Below are positions 1 to 6,656 of a stretch of 10,568 nt of DNA, piece by piece. A program made the position numbers and the translations under genes. Numbering within the stretch: the first letter of the stretch is position 1; the number at the start of each line of letters is the position of its first letter. Location of the stretch: contig CAMLIZ010000161.1 in assembly GCA_946480245.1 (NCBI GenBank), positions 1 through 10,568 of the forward strand, given 5' to 3'. Source of the stretch: an uncultured Pseudomonadota bacterium (GTDB lineage: Bacteria; Pseudomonadota; Gammaproteobacteria; Burkholderiales; Burkholderiaceae). A model generated the notes under the pieces. That model did not search any database. It saw only the letters and a program-made list of their open reading frames with translations, and was not told where the DNA came from.

Positions 1-724
1 CATCCGGAACGAAGACATATCCCACGCCCCACACGGTCTGGATATAGCGCGGCTGCGCCGGGTCGGGCTCGATCATCTTGCGCAGGCGCGAGATCTGCAC
101 GTCGAGGCTTCGATCGAAGGGCTCGAACTCGCGGCCTCGCGCCAGCTGCGCCAGCTTGTCGCGCGACAGTGGCTGGCGCGGATGGCGCACCAGCGCCTTC
201 AGCATCGAGAACTCGCCGGTGGTCAAGGCCACGGGCTCGCCGTTCTTCATGAGGCGACGCAGCGACAGGTCGAACTCGAAGGGGCCGAAGGTGACGGTCT
301 GCGGCTCCTTTGCGGGCGCTCCCGGTGCTTCCATCGCGGGGCGGCGACGCAGCACGGCATGGATGCGGGCCAGCAGCTCGCGTGGATTGAACGGCTTGGG
401 CAGGTAGTCGTCGGCGCCCACCTCAAGGCCGACGATGCGGTCCACATCCTCGACCTTGGCGGTGAGCATGATGATCGGGGTGACGTCGTTGGCTGCGCGC
501 AGGCGGCGGCAGATCGACAGGCCGTCCTCGCCCGGCAGCATCAGGTCGAGCACGATCAGGTCCACCGTCTCGCGTGTGAGTACGCGGTTCAAGGCCTTGG
601 CATCTTCGGCCAGAAGCACCTCGAAGCCCTCCTGCGTCAGGTAGCGACGCAGCAGGTCGCGGATGCGGGCATCGTCGTCGACGACCACAATGCGGTCCGC
701 GCGGGCGTTGGTGGGAGCAGTCAT
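1..724 (-). CDS. ompR: OmpR-type two-component response regulator (3' end cut by window edge)
   Basis: Cytoplasmic DNA-binding response regulator, normally phosphorylated by the membrane kinase EnvZ in osmotic and envelope control. 241 residues are visible. The receiver domain is roughly residues 10-128: acidic pocket D16-D18, phospho-acceptor D60 in VLDLMLPGEDG, switch residue T88 and conserved K110 in LPKPF. The OmpR/PhoB winged-helix domain is roughly 143-241 and ends in VWGVGYVFVPD, almost identical to the E. coli OmpR tail. E. coli OmpR is 239 aa, so only a few residues are missing. The frame is open to the left edge. The start at 722-724 has a strong Shine-Dalgarno (TGGAGG on the minus strand, about 730-735). 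An envZ-like kinase would be expected beyond the left edge; that is inferred from family context. Assignment to OmpR rather than another winged-helix regulator rests on the C-terminal match. Confidence 0.93.
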   Translation of the reverse strand, partial: MTAPTNARADRIVVVDDDARIRDLLRRYLTQEGFEVLLAEDAKALNRVLTRETVDLIVLDLMLPGEDGLSICRRLRAANDVTPIIMLTAKVEDVDRIVGLEVGADDYLPKPFNPRELLARIHAVLRRRPAMEAPGAPAKEPQTVTFGPFEFDLSLRRLMKNGEPVALTTGEFSMLKALVRHPRQPLSRDKLAQLARGREFEPFDRSLDVQISRLRKMIEPDPAQPRYIQTVWGVGYVFVPD

Positions 725-735
725 ACAGCCTCCAA

Positions 736-804
736 ATTTGTAACAGCGGCATTGTGCGCAGTTTTTCACGTCGGATTCGGCGCACCTGACCCTCTGTTAC
801 AAAT
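736..804. promoter_or_regulatory. 11-bp inverted repeat, candidate OmpR-like boxes between ompR and the SIMPL gene
   Basis: The left arm ATTTGTAACAG (736-746) and right arm CTGTTACAAAT (794-804) are perfect reverse complements separated by 47 bp. Each arm contains TTTGTAACA, which resembles the conserved part of E. coli OmpR sites (TTTTTGTAACA, from memory). The left arm lies just upstream of the ompR Shine-Dalgarno, the right arm about 110 bp before the SIMPL start. The symmetry is directly visible; autoregulation by OmpR and shared control of the divergent gene are inference. No convincing -35/-10 pair was recognised. Confidence 0.45.
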
Positions 805-913
805 CTTGCGGCAGGGCCAGCCACCCGTGTCCTGGTTCGACGGCATGCCGACCCACGCCCACCGGGCGCAACGCGCGTCCGCCCCTTCAAACCGCCACTT
901 CGAAAGGAAAGAC

Positions 914-1633
914 ATGCAACGACGCTTCCGTTCCCGCCTCTGGCCGTGCGGCCTTGGCTGCGCCCTGGTGGCCTTGGCGGTGGCCACGCCAGCACGGGCA
1001 GAACCCGCGCCACAGGGCCTGCTCAACCTGAGCGCGAGTGCCGAGGTGGAGGTGACGAAGGATTTGCTCAGCGTGGCGCTCGGCGCAACCCGCGACGGGC
1101 CGGATGCCGCGGGCGTGCAGGCGGGGTTGAAGCAGGCGATCGACGCCGCCCTGGCGGAGGCGCGCAAGGCCGCGCGGCCGGGGCAGCTGGAGGTGCACAC
1201 CGGCAACTTCTCGCTCTACCCGCGCTACAACGGCAAGGGCCGGATCGATGGCTGGCAGGGCAGTGCAGAACTGCTGATCGAAGGGCGCGACATGCCTGCG
1301 ATCGCCCAACTCACCGGCCGCCTGTCCACCGTGGCCATCACGCGCGTGAGCTATTCGCTGTCGCGCGAGGCGCGCGCGAAAGTGGAGGGCGAAGTCACGG
1401 CCCAGGCGATCGCACGCTACCGTGCCAAGGCGGCCGAGATGGCCAAGCAGTTCGGCTATGGCGCGGTGACGATCCGCGAGGTCAACGTTGCCACCAACGA
1501 CAGCTCGCCAGGCGGCCCGGTGCCGATGCTGATGCGGGCCAAGGCGGAGATGGCCACCGACCAGGCTTTGCCGGTGGAACCCGGGCGCGGCATCGTCAGC
1601 GCCACGGTCAGCGGCAGCGTGCAGATGCAGTGA
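914..1633 (+). CDS. Secreted SIMPL-domain (DUF541) protein
   Basis: A 239-residue exported protein. Residues 1-29 form a signal peptide: basic MQRRFRSR, hydrophobic core, and likely cleavage after ATPARA before EPAP. The rest matches the SIMPL/DUF541 pattern: an N-terminal strand beginning LLNLSASAEVEV (about 36-47), a central part with SLYPRYNGKGRIDGWQG (about 98-114), a helix rich in RAKAAEMAKQFG, and a C-terminal strand GIVSATVSGSVQMQ. SIMPL proteins are periplasmic or envelope-associated, usually of unknown biochemical role; some are linked to stress tolerance. The frame stays open far upstream, but ATG 914 is chosen because a purine-rich Shine-Dalgarno (GAAAGGAAAG, 902-911) precedes it and the signal peptide starts there. 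It diverges from ompR, suggesting but not proving envelope-stress control. It converges with the next gene, 11 bp between stops. Confidence 0.85.
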   Translation: MQRRFRSRLWPCGLGCALVALAVATPARAEPAPQGLLNLSASAEVEVTKDLLSVALGATRDGPDAAGVQAGLKQAIDAALAEARKAARPGQLEVHTGNFSLYPRYNGKGRIDGWQGSAELLIEGRDMPAIAQLTGRLSTVAITRVSYSLSREARAKVEGEVTAQAIARYRAKAAEMAKQFGYGAVTIREVNVATNDSSPGGPVPMLMRAKAEMATDQALPVEPGRGIVSATVSGSVQMQ

Positions 1634-1644
1634 CGGCGGGCCCG

Positions 1645-2415
1645 TTATTGGGCCACCCAGCCGCCGTCCACGTTCCAGGCCACGCCGCGCACGTTGGCGG
1701 CGGCATCCGAGCACAGGAACACCGCCAGCTCGCCCAGTTGCTCGGGCGTGGTGAACTGCAGCGACGGCTGCTTCTCGGCCAGCAGCCGCCGCTTGGCTTC
1801 CGCGTCGTCCACGCCCTCCTGCGCGGCACGCGCGTCCACCTGCTTCTGCACCAGCGGCGTCAGCACCCAGCCCGGGCAGATGGCGTTCACCGTGACCCCA
1901 GTGGTCGCGGTCTCCAGTGCCACGGCCTTGGTGAAGCCGACGATGCCGTGCTTGGAGGCCACGTAGGCGCTCTTCTGGGCCGAGGCCACCAGGCCGTGCG
2001 TGGACGCCACATTCAGGATGCGACCCCAGCCCTTGGCCTTCATGCCGGGCAGCGCCAGCCGCGTCGTGTGGAAGGCGGAGGAGAGGTTGATCGCGATGAT
2101 CGCGTCCCACTTCTCGGGCGGGAAATCCTCCACGTTGGCCACGTGCTGGATGCCGGCGTTGTTGACCAGCACGTCGACGCCGCCGAACTCGGCGTCGGCC
2201 ATCTTGATCATGGCCTCGATCTCCGCCGGCTTGCTCATGTCGGCCCCGTGGAAGCCCGCGCGTACGCCCAGCGCCTCGATTTGCCGCCGCGGCTGGTCGT
2301 GGTCGCCGAAGCCGTTGAGCACGATGTTGGCGCCCTGGCGCGCCAGGCACAGCGCAATGCCAAGTCCGATGCCGCTGGTGGAGCCGGTGACGAGCGCGGT
2401 TTTTCCTTTGAGCAT
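1645..2415 (-). CDS. D-3-hydroxybutyrate dehydrogenase (short-chain dehydrogenase/reductase)
   Basis: 256-residue SDR that interconverts D-3-hydroxybutyrate and acetoacetate with NAD(H) (EC 1.1.1.30), the step after PHB depolymerisation. Visible motifs: nucleotide-binding TGSTSGIG (10-17), NNAG (85-88), catalytic N110, S138, Y151 and K155 (YVASK), and the PG motif at 181-182. The residues that distinguish hydroxybutyrate dehydrogenases also line up: Q90, H140, K148 and Q192, a constant offset of four from Q94, H144, K152 and Q196 of the Pseudomonas fragi enzyme (recalled, not searched). This makes it more specific than a generic SDR or an acetoacetyl-CoA reductase. The start at 2413-2415 has GGGAGAG about 8 bases upstream on the minus strand. 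It diverges from the hydrolase gene across 63 bp. Called bdhA, hbdH or hbdA in different genomes, so no symbol is fixed. Confidence 0.9.
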   Translation of the reverse strand: MLKGKTALVTGSTSGIGLGIALCLARQGANIVLNGFGDHDQPRRQIEALGVRAGFHGADMSKPAEIEAMIKMADAEFGGVDVLVNNAGIQHVANVEDFPPEKWDAIIAINLSSAFHTTRLALPGMKAKGWGRILNVASTHGLVASAQKSAYVASKHGIVGFTKAVALETATTGVTVNAICPGWVLTPLVQKQVDARAAQEGVDDAEAKRRLLAEKQPSLQFTTPEQLGELAVFLCSDAAANVRGVAWNVDGGWVAQ

Positions 2416-2478
2416 GACGGTTCTCTCCCGTGGGGTTGCTAGCATTGATCGATTATTCCCCTGTCGCCTGACCTCACC

Positions 2479-3345
2479 ATGACCGAACCGCGCCTCAACC
2501 ACGTGCAGTGCCTGGACAAGCAGGGCCTGCATCGCATGGCGTACTGGGAATGGGGCGAGCGCAGCAACCCGCGCGTGCTGTTGTGCGTGCACGGGCTGTC
2601 GCGCCAGGGCCGCGACTTCGACACGCTGGCGCAGGCGATGCTCGGCGAGTACCGCGTGGTGTGCCCCGACGTGGTGGGCCGCGGCCGCTCCGACTGGCTG
2701 GCCGACCCGTCCGGCTATGCAGTGCCGGCCTACGTGGCGGACATGGTCACGCTGCTGGCGCGGCTGGACGCGGCGCAGATCGACTGGGTGGGCACCTCGA
2801 TGGGCGGGCTGATCGGTCTGGGGCTGGCGTCGCTGCCCGGCGCACCGGTGCGGCGCCTCGTGCTCAACGACGTGGGGCCGACCATCCAGTACGAGGCCCT
2901 GCAGCGCATCGGACAGTACCTGGGACAGCCGGTGCAGTGGCCGAGCGAAGAGGCGGCCGCCGAATACCTCTGGAGCATCTCGCAAAGCTTCGGGCCGCAC
3001 ACGCGCGAGCAGTGGATGGCGCTCACGCGGCCCCAACTGAAGGCCGACGACGGTGGCTTCAAGCCGCACTACGACCCCGCGATCGCGCTGCCGTTTCGCG
3101 CCATCACGCCCGAGTTGGCCAAGGCGGGCGAGGCGCAGCTGTGGCAGGCCTACGACCACCTGCGCTGCGAGACGCTGCTGCTGCGTGGTGCCCAATCGGA
3201 TCTGCTGTCGCGCGACACTGCGGTGGCCATGACGCAGCGCGGCCCGCGTGCGCAGCTGGTCGAATTCGACGCCATAGGCCATGCGCCCACGCTTGTGCAG
3301 CCCGACCAGGTGGCGGTGGTGCGCGACTTCCTGCTGTCGCCATGA
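2479..3345 (+). CDS. Alpha/beta-hydrolase fold protein, substrate unknown
   Basis: 288-residue cytoplasmic alpha/beta hydrolase without signal peptide. The fold is supported by the oxyanion-hole segment LLCVHGL (34-40), CPDVVGRGRS (62-71), the nucleophile elbow GTSMGG (S107), a late acidic residue in GAQSDLL (D241) and the catalytic histidine in IGHAPT (H268), giving a plausible S107-D241-H268 triad. Length is typical. Nothing fixes the substrate: esterase, lactonase or thioesterase activity are all possible. No clear Shine-Dalgarno precedes ATG 2479; it is preferred because the N-terminal LNHVQC...LHRMAYWEWG leads directly into the first strand. Its TGA overlaps the relA start (ATGA, 3342-3345), so the two are probably co-transcribed and translationally coupled. 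Being divergent from hydroxybutyrate dehydrogenase could hint at hydroxyester metabolism, but this is speculation. Confidence 0.85.
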   Translation: MTEPRLNHVQCLDKQGLHRMAYWEWGERSNPRVLLCVHGLSRQGRDFDTLAQAMLGEYRVVCPDVVGRGRSDWLADPSGYAVPAYVADMVTLLARLDAAQIDWVGTSMGGLIGLGLASLPGAPVRRLVLNDVGPTIQYEALQRIGQYLGQPVQWPSEEAAAEYLWSISQSFGPHTREQWMALTRPQLKADDGGFKPHYDPAIALPFRAITPELAKAGEAQLWQAYDHLRCETLLLRGAQSDLLSRDTAVAMTQRGPRAQLVEFDAIGHAPTLVQPDQVAVVRDFLLSP

Positions 3346-5582
3346 AGACCGGGGTGCAGGAGCGGCCGCAACCAGCGGCCATCGTTGCGCTGGCCGACGT
3401 TCCCACGCCGCAGGCCGCCGACCCGGAGCAGGGCGCCTTGCGGCGGGCGCGCGCGTTCGCCGAGCCGCTGCTGGCCGGCCGGGTGCTGGACACCGGCGAA
3501 GACGCGCTCGCACATGCCGATGGCGTGGCCGACATCCTCGAGCGCATCGGCGCTGCGCCCTCCATGCGCGCGGCGGCCTACCTCGTGTATGCGGCCGGCT
3601 TCCTGCAGCGGCCTGAGGAGGTGGTGGCGCAGGCGTTCGGCGAGTCGTATGCGAGCCTGGTGACGCACACGCACAAGCTGGTGCAGATCCAGCGCGCCGC
3701 GCGCGAGGCGCCGGTGGCGCAGGAGCGCCGGGCCGAACAGACCGAACGCGTGCGCAAGATGCTGCTGGCGTTCTCGCGTGACCTGCGCGTGGTGCTGCTG
3801 CGCCTGGCCTCGAGGCTGCAGACGCTGCGCCACTACGCCGCATGCAAGCAACCATGCCCCGCGGCGCTGGCGCTCGAATCCCAGCAGGTGTTCGCGCCGC
3901 TGGCCAACCGCCTCGGCATCTGGCAGGTCAAGTGGGAGCTCGAGGATCTGTCCTTCCGCTTCCTCGAACCGCAGGCGTATCGCCGCGTCGCGCGCCTTCT
4001 CGACGAGAAGCGTACCGAGCGCGAAGCCAGCGTGGAAGCGATCCGCCAGCAGGTGCAGGGCGAACTGCAGGCGGTGGGGCTGAAGGCCGAGGTGCAGGGC
4101 CGGCCCAAGCACATTTACAGCATCTGGAAGAAGATGCAGGGCAAGAGCCTGGACTTTGCCCACGTGTTCGACGTGCGCGCCCTGCGCGTGATCGTGGACG
4201 ACGTGCCGCAGTGCTACGCCGCGCTGAGCCGGGTGCACGAGCGCTACCGGCCGGTGCAGGGCGAATACGACGACTACATCGCCCGCCCCAAGCCCAACGG
4301 CTACCAGTCGCTGCACACCGTGGTGCTGGACGACGACGGCCGGCCGGTGGAGGTGCAGATTCGCACACGGGCGATGCACGAGCATGCCGAGCACGGGGTC
4401 GCTGCGCACTGGGCCTACAAGGAGGCGGGCACCAGAGGCTACGGCGGTGTGAGCGCTGCCGGCGAGTTCGAGGAGCAGGTGGCGCAGGCGCGCAAGGCGG
4501 TGCTGCGCCAATTGCTGGCCTGGGAGCGAGACCTCGCCGGAGCGCCGGGCGACTCAGGCGACGTGAGCGCGGCCTTCGACGACCGCATCTATGTCTTCAC
4601 GCCGCAGGCCACGGTGATCGAGCTGCCCGCCGGCGCCACGCCGGTCGACTTTGCCTACACCGTGCATACCGACCTCGGGCACCGCTGCCGCGGCGCGCGC
4701 GTGGACGGCGCGATGGTGCCGCTGAACACACCGCTGCAAAGCGGCCAGACGGTGGAGATCGTCGCGGCCAAGGAGGGCGGCCCGTCGCTCGACTGGCTGA
4801 ACCCCGAGCTGGGTTACCTGCGCAGCTCACGCGCCAAGTCGAAGGTGCGGGCGTGGTTCAACGCGCTGGCCCAGGCCGAGACGGTGGCACGCGGGCGCGA
4901 GCTGGTGGAGAAGCTGCTGCAGCGCGAAGGGCGCACCGCACTGAAGCTGGAGGACTTGGCCGCGCAGCTGGGCTTTCGCAGCGCCGAGGCGCTGTTCGAA
5001 GTGGTGGGCAAGGACGAGTACTCGCTGCGCAACATCGAGCAGCTGCTGCGTCCGCCCGAGGCGCCGCCCACACCCGACGAGGTGGTGCTCAAGCGCGCAC
5101 GTGCCGAAGAGGGGGCCACACCACGCGGCGGTGTGCTGGTGGTGGGTGTCGAGTCGCTGCTCACCACGCTTGCGCGCTGCTGCCGCCCCGCGCCTCCGGA
5201 TCCGATCGGCGGCTTCGTCACACGCGGCAAGGGCGTGGCGGTGCATCGCGCCGACTGCGTGAACTTCCGCCACATGGCCGAGCGCACGCCGGACCGGGTG
5301 ATCCCCGTGCAATGGGGTGCGCCATCGCATGGCGATGCGGTGTACCCGGTAGATGTGCTGGTGGAAGCCGGCGACCGCCAGGGGCTGCTGCGCGACATCT
5401 CCGAAGTGTTCGCCAAGGAGAAGATGAACGTCACCGGCGTGCACACGCAAAGCGTGAAGGACAACCGCGGCGGCACCGCATGGATGACCTTCACCGTCGA
5501 GGTGGGCAACGCCGCCCGGCTGACGCAGGTGCTGGGGCAGGTGGGCCAGGTGAGCGGTGTGCGACGGGCGTGGCGCAAGTAG
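3342..5582 (+). CDS. relA: RelA-type (p)ppGpp synthetase, synthetase-only
   Basis: 746-residue long RSH protein that makes (p)ppGpp from ATP and GTP/GDP on starved ribosomes carrying uncharged tRNA (stringent response). Domain order: degenerate HD hydrolase region (about 35-190), synthetase (about 225-365), TGS (about 413-476), helical linker, Cys-rich zinc-finger-like domain with CC at 613-614 and HRADC (635-639), and C-terminal ACT/RRM (about 667-746). The HDxxED hydrolase motif is missing; the matching segment reads YLVYAAGFLQRPEE (80-93). The synthetase has GRPKHIYSIWKKM (253-265), D277 in FDVRA, E337 in VEVQIRT, and EYDD (308-311), the EXDD signature of monofunctional RelA rather than the RXKD of bifunctional Rel/SpoT. 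E. coli RelA is 744 aa. The start overlaps the hydrolase stop. Hydrolysis would need a separate SpoT, not in this window. Confidence 0.96.
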   Translation: MKTGVQERPQPAAIVALADVPTPQAADPEQGALRRARAFAEPLLAGRVLDTGEDALAHADGVADILERIGAAPSMRAAAYLVYAAGFLQRPEEVVAQAFGESYASLVTHTHKLVQIQRAAREAPVAQERRAEQTERVRKMLLAFSRDLRVVLLRLASRLQTLRHYAACKQPCPAALALESQQVFAPLANRLGIWQVKWELEDLSFRFLEPQAYRRVARLLDEKRTEREASVEAIRQQVQGELQAVGLKAEVQGRPKHIYSIWKKMQGKSLDFAHVFDVRALRVIVDDVPQCYAALSRVHERYRPVQGEYDDYIARPKPNGYQSLHTVVLDDDGRPVEVQIRTRAMHEHAEHGVAAHWAYKEAGTRGYGGVSAAGEFEEQVAQARKAVLRQLLAWERDLAGAPGDSGDVSAAFDDRIYVFTPQATVIELPAGATPVDFAYTVHTDLGHRCRGARVDGAMVPLNTPLQSGQTVEIVAAKEGGPSLDWLNPELGYLRSSRAKSKVRAWFNALAQAETVARGRELVEKLLQREGRTALKLEDLAAQLGFRSAEALFEVVGKDEYSLRNIEQLLRPPEAPPTPDEVVLKRARAEEGATPRGGVLVVGVESLLTTLARCCRPAPPDPIGGFVTRGKGVAVHRADCVNFRHMAERTPDRVIPVQWGAPSHGDAVYPVDVLVEAGDRQGLLRDISEVFAKEKMNVTGVHTQSVKDNRGGTAWMTFTVEVGNAARLTQVLGQVGQVSGVRRAWRK

Positions 5583-5586
5583 CTGC

Positions 5587-5592
5587 TATACT
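5587..5592 (+). promoter_or_regulatory. Candidate -10 element for tRNA-Val
   Basis: TATACT lies 12 bp before the mature tRNA 5' end, right after the relA stop, and matches the sigma-70 -10 consensus at five of six positions. Initiation around 5599 would leave a leader of about 6 nt. No good -35 is visible 16-18 bp upstream, inside the end of relA, so the tRNA may also be made by read-through. Confidence 0.4.
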
Positions 5593-5604
5593 GTGAGGCT
5601 TCGC

Positions 5605-5681
5605 AGGCGCGTAGCTCAGCTGGTTAGAGCACCACCTTGACATGGTGGGGGTCGTTGGTTCGAGTCCAATCGCGCCTACCA
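5605..5681 (+). tRNA. tRNA-Val (GAC anticodon)
   Basis: A complete 77-nt cloverleaf. Acceptor stem AGGCGCG (5605-5611) pairs with CGCGCCT (5671-5677), followed by discriminator A and an encoded CCA (5679-5681). The D arm is GCTC/GAGC. The anticodon stem CCACC/GGTGG encloses loop TTGACAT with anticodon GAC at 5639-5641, reading GUC/GUU valine codons. The T arm carries TTCGAGT. It begins 22 bp after relA and is followed by an intrinsic terminator at 5698. tRNA 3' ends are common integration sites, and the next 900 bp contain no intact gene. Confidence 0.98.
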
Positions 5682-5697
5682 AATTCGGTAGGAAGAC

Positions 5698-5729
5698 AAG
5701 CACTTGGCGGAAACGCCAGGTGCTTTTTT
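5698..5729 (+). terminator. Rho-independent terminator after tRNA-Val
   Basis: A 12-bp stem, AAGCACTTGGCG (5698-5709) against CGCCAGGTGCTT (5714-5725) with one G-T wobble, is closed by a GAAA tetraloop. The 3' arm ends in a run of six T (5724-5729). It begins 17 nt after the tRNA CCA end and should end the relA/tRNA transcript. Confidence 0.92.
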
Positions 5730-5735
5730 CTTGGC

Positions 5736-5757
5736 GGCACGAAAAAGGCACGAAAAA
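5736..5757 (+). repeat. Two tandem copies of an 11-bp unit
   Basis: GGCACGAAAAA occurs at 5736-5746 and again at 5747-5757 without a gap, directly after the terminator. A shorter CTTGGCGG is also shared between the terminator stem (5703-5710) and the start of this repeat (5730-5737). This looks like local slippage or duplication. No function can be assigned. Confidence 0.75.
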
Positions 5758-6001
5758 GCGGCGCACCGGATGCGCGACTCAGAAAGTCCATGGCCATGCG
5801 AATGCGGTTGGCGCTCGTGCTCTGGGTGCCGGCCGTCAGCGGACTGTTTCTGTTCACCACGCCAGCGCCATTCCATCTGCTTATCGGTGGAATGCTCTGC
5901 CTTCGATCCGGACGTGATCGCGCAAGAATCGCTGCCCGTTGAAATGTGGATTCGCGAGTCGCTGACGGCACTCTGCGTGATGCTCACTCCGCCGTAGCGA
6001 G
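5758..6001. other. Stretch without an intact gene after tRNA-Val
   Basis: No convincing gene is visible. The best plus-strand candidate is a 50-codon frame at 5790-5942 starting MAMRMRLALVLWVPAVSG. It has a hydrophobic segment of about 30 residues and then a basic tail, but no Shine-Dalgarno; it could be the broken N-terminal (signal-anchor) end of a lost gene. A different frame at about 5903-5997 (FDPDVIAQESLPVEMWIRES, then stop) also has coding-like third positions. Adjacent coding-like fragments in different frames suggest decay rather than a working gene. Confidence 0.35.
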
Positions 6002-6357
6002 TGTCCACTGAACCGGCTCGCTCGCATCTCCATCAGCGCCGGCCAGTCCCTGGAGTTCGGTCCGCTGGACCCAGTCGTGACCTTCGATATTGGCATACAG
6101 GTCGGCGGCGTGGCTGTCTGCGGCCTCCAGATCGCACCGGGAGACACGCAGAGCGTATCCTGCACGGCACGATCGATTTGGCGGACAGCTCAAACCAGCT
6201 GATCGTGGTGCACGAGACAGCCGTGCATTACTCCGTTCAGGTTCCAATTCAGGGAGGCACTTTGGCGGATCTCGTGGCGGGCCGCAAGGTGAAGGTTGTC
6301 GGGACGTTGACGGATGACGGCGAGGGTGTTGAGGCTCAGTCCATCACTTTTGAGTGA
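6002..6357 (+). pseudogene. Frame-shifted gene remnant ending in a DUF5666-like module
   Basis: Two coding-like pieces lie in different frames. From 6002 to about 6160 the second frame reads LNRLARISISAGQSLEFG and on to GVAVCGLQIAPGDTQSVS with mostly G/C third bases, while the frame open from 6001 is arginine-rich and shadow-like there. From about 6160 to the TGA at 6355-6357 the frame in phase with 6001 becomes the plausible one: HGTIDLADSSNQLIVVHE, then GGTLADLVAGRKVKVVGTLT and a C-terminal AQSITFE. The pattern GGTLADL-x-G-x-x-V-x-V-x-GTL-x-DG resembles the beta-barrel-like DUF5666 repeat of secreted bacterial proteins, recognised by eye. The upstream piece has no ATG and no stop-free link in the same frame. 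It could instead be a short intact gene starting at GTG 6001. Confidence 0.4.
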
Positions 6358-6656
6358 AGGAGCGGTGGAGCTGAAGAGAGCGGGCCGCCCGGCCGCTGCT
6401 TCTTGTCCTCAAAGCGGACGCCGACGACTGGTCGCTCATGGCCGGGCCGAGCCTGCGAGCGCTTGAGTCGCGTCAATGAAAGCATCACCATTGAACTGGA
6501 TCTGACGCTGGACAGCACGACTGCCGTCGTCGCAAGCGATGTCAACCTTGTCGCCAGTGCGAGTCGCGAGGCGCCCACAGCCCCGCAGGGCACTGCGGGA
6601 GCACCTGAAGAGCATCGTGGCCAACGGCGACTGACTCACTGAGGAGAGGCAATTTA
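6358..6656. other. 300-bp spacer with no recognisable gene
   Basis: It lies between the DUF5666-like remnant and the end of the NYN gene. Several short frames are open on both strands: a 59-codon minus-strand frame ending near 6436, starting MLFRCSRSALRG, and a plus-strand frame 6403-6642. None has a Shine-Dalgarno or a recognisable family. The first part, about 6379-6460, is rich in GCC/GGC palindromic runs and then reads GACTGGTCGCTCATGGCCGG; this has the feel of dispersed intergenic elements in Burkholderiales genomes, an impression that could not be checked. No T-rich terminator was seen. Confidence 0.3.

Noticed and set aside
182..913. Upstream extension of the SIMPL gene frame to position 182
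   Set aside because: This part is antisense to ompR and lacks protein character. The signal peptide and Shine-Dalgarno fix the start at 914.
1637..1655. GGCCC-GTTATT-GGGCC hairpin between the convergent SIMPL and dehydrogenase genes
   Set aside because: The stem is only 5 bp, overlaps the dehydrogenase stop region and has no T-run on either strand, so a terminator call is not supported.
1645..3855. A 736-codon open frame on the minus strand running through the hydrolase and relA region into the dehydrogenase gene
   Set aside because: Only its last 256 codons (from 2415) make a recognisable protein. The rest is antisense to two well-supported genes, with Arg/Ala/His-rich shadow composition typical of high-GC DNA.
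5790..5942. 50-codon hydrophobic ORF after tRNA-Val as a real small membrane protein
   Set aside because: There is no ribosome binding site, it has an arginine-rich tail, and it sits among fragments in other frames. It is mentioned only as possible debris.
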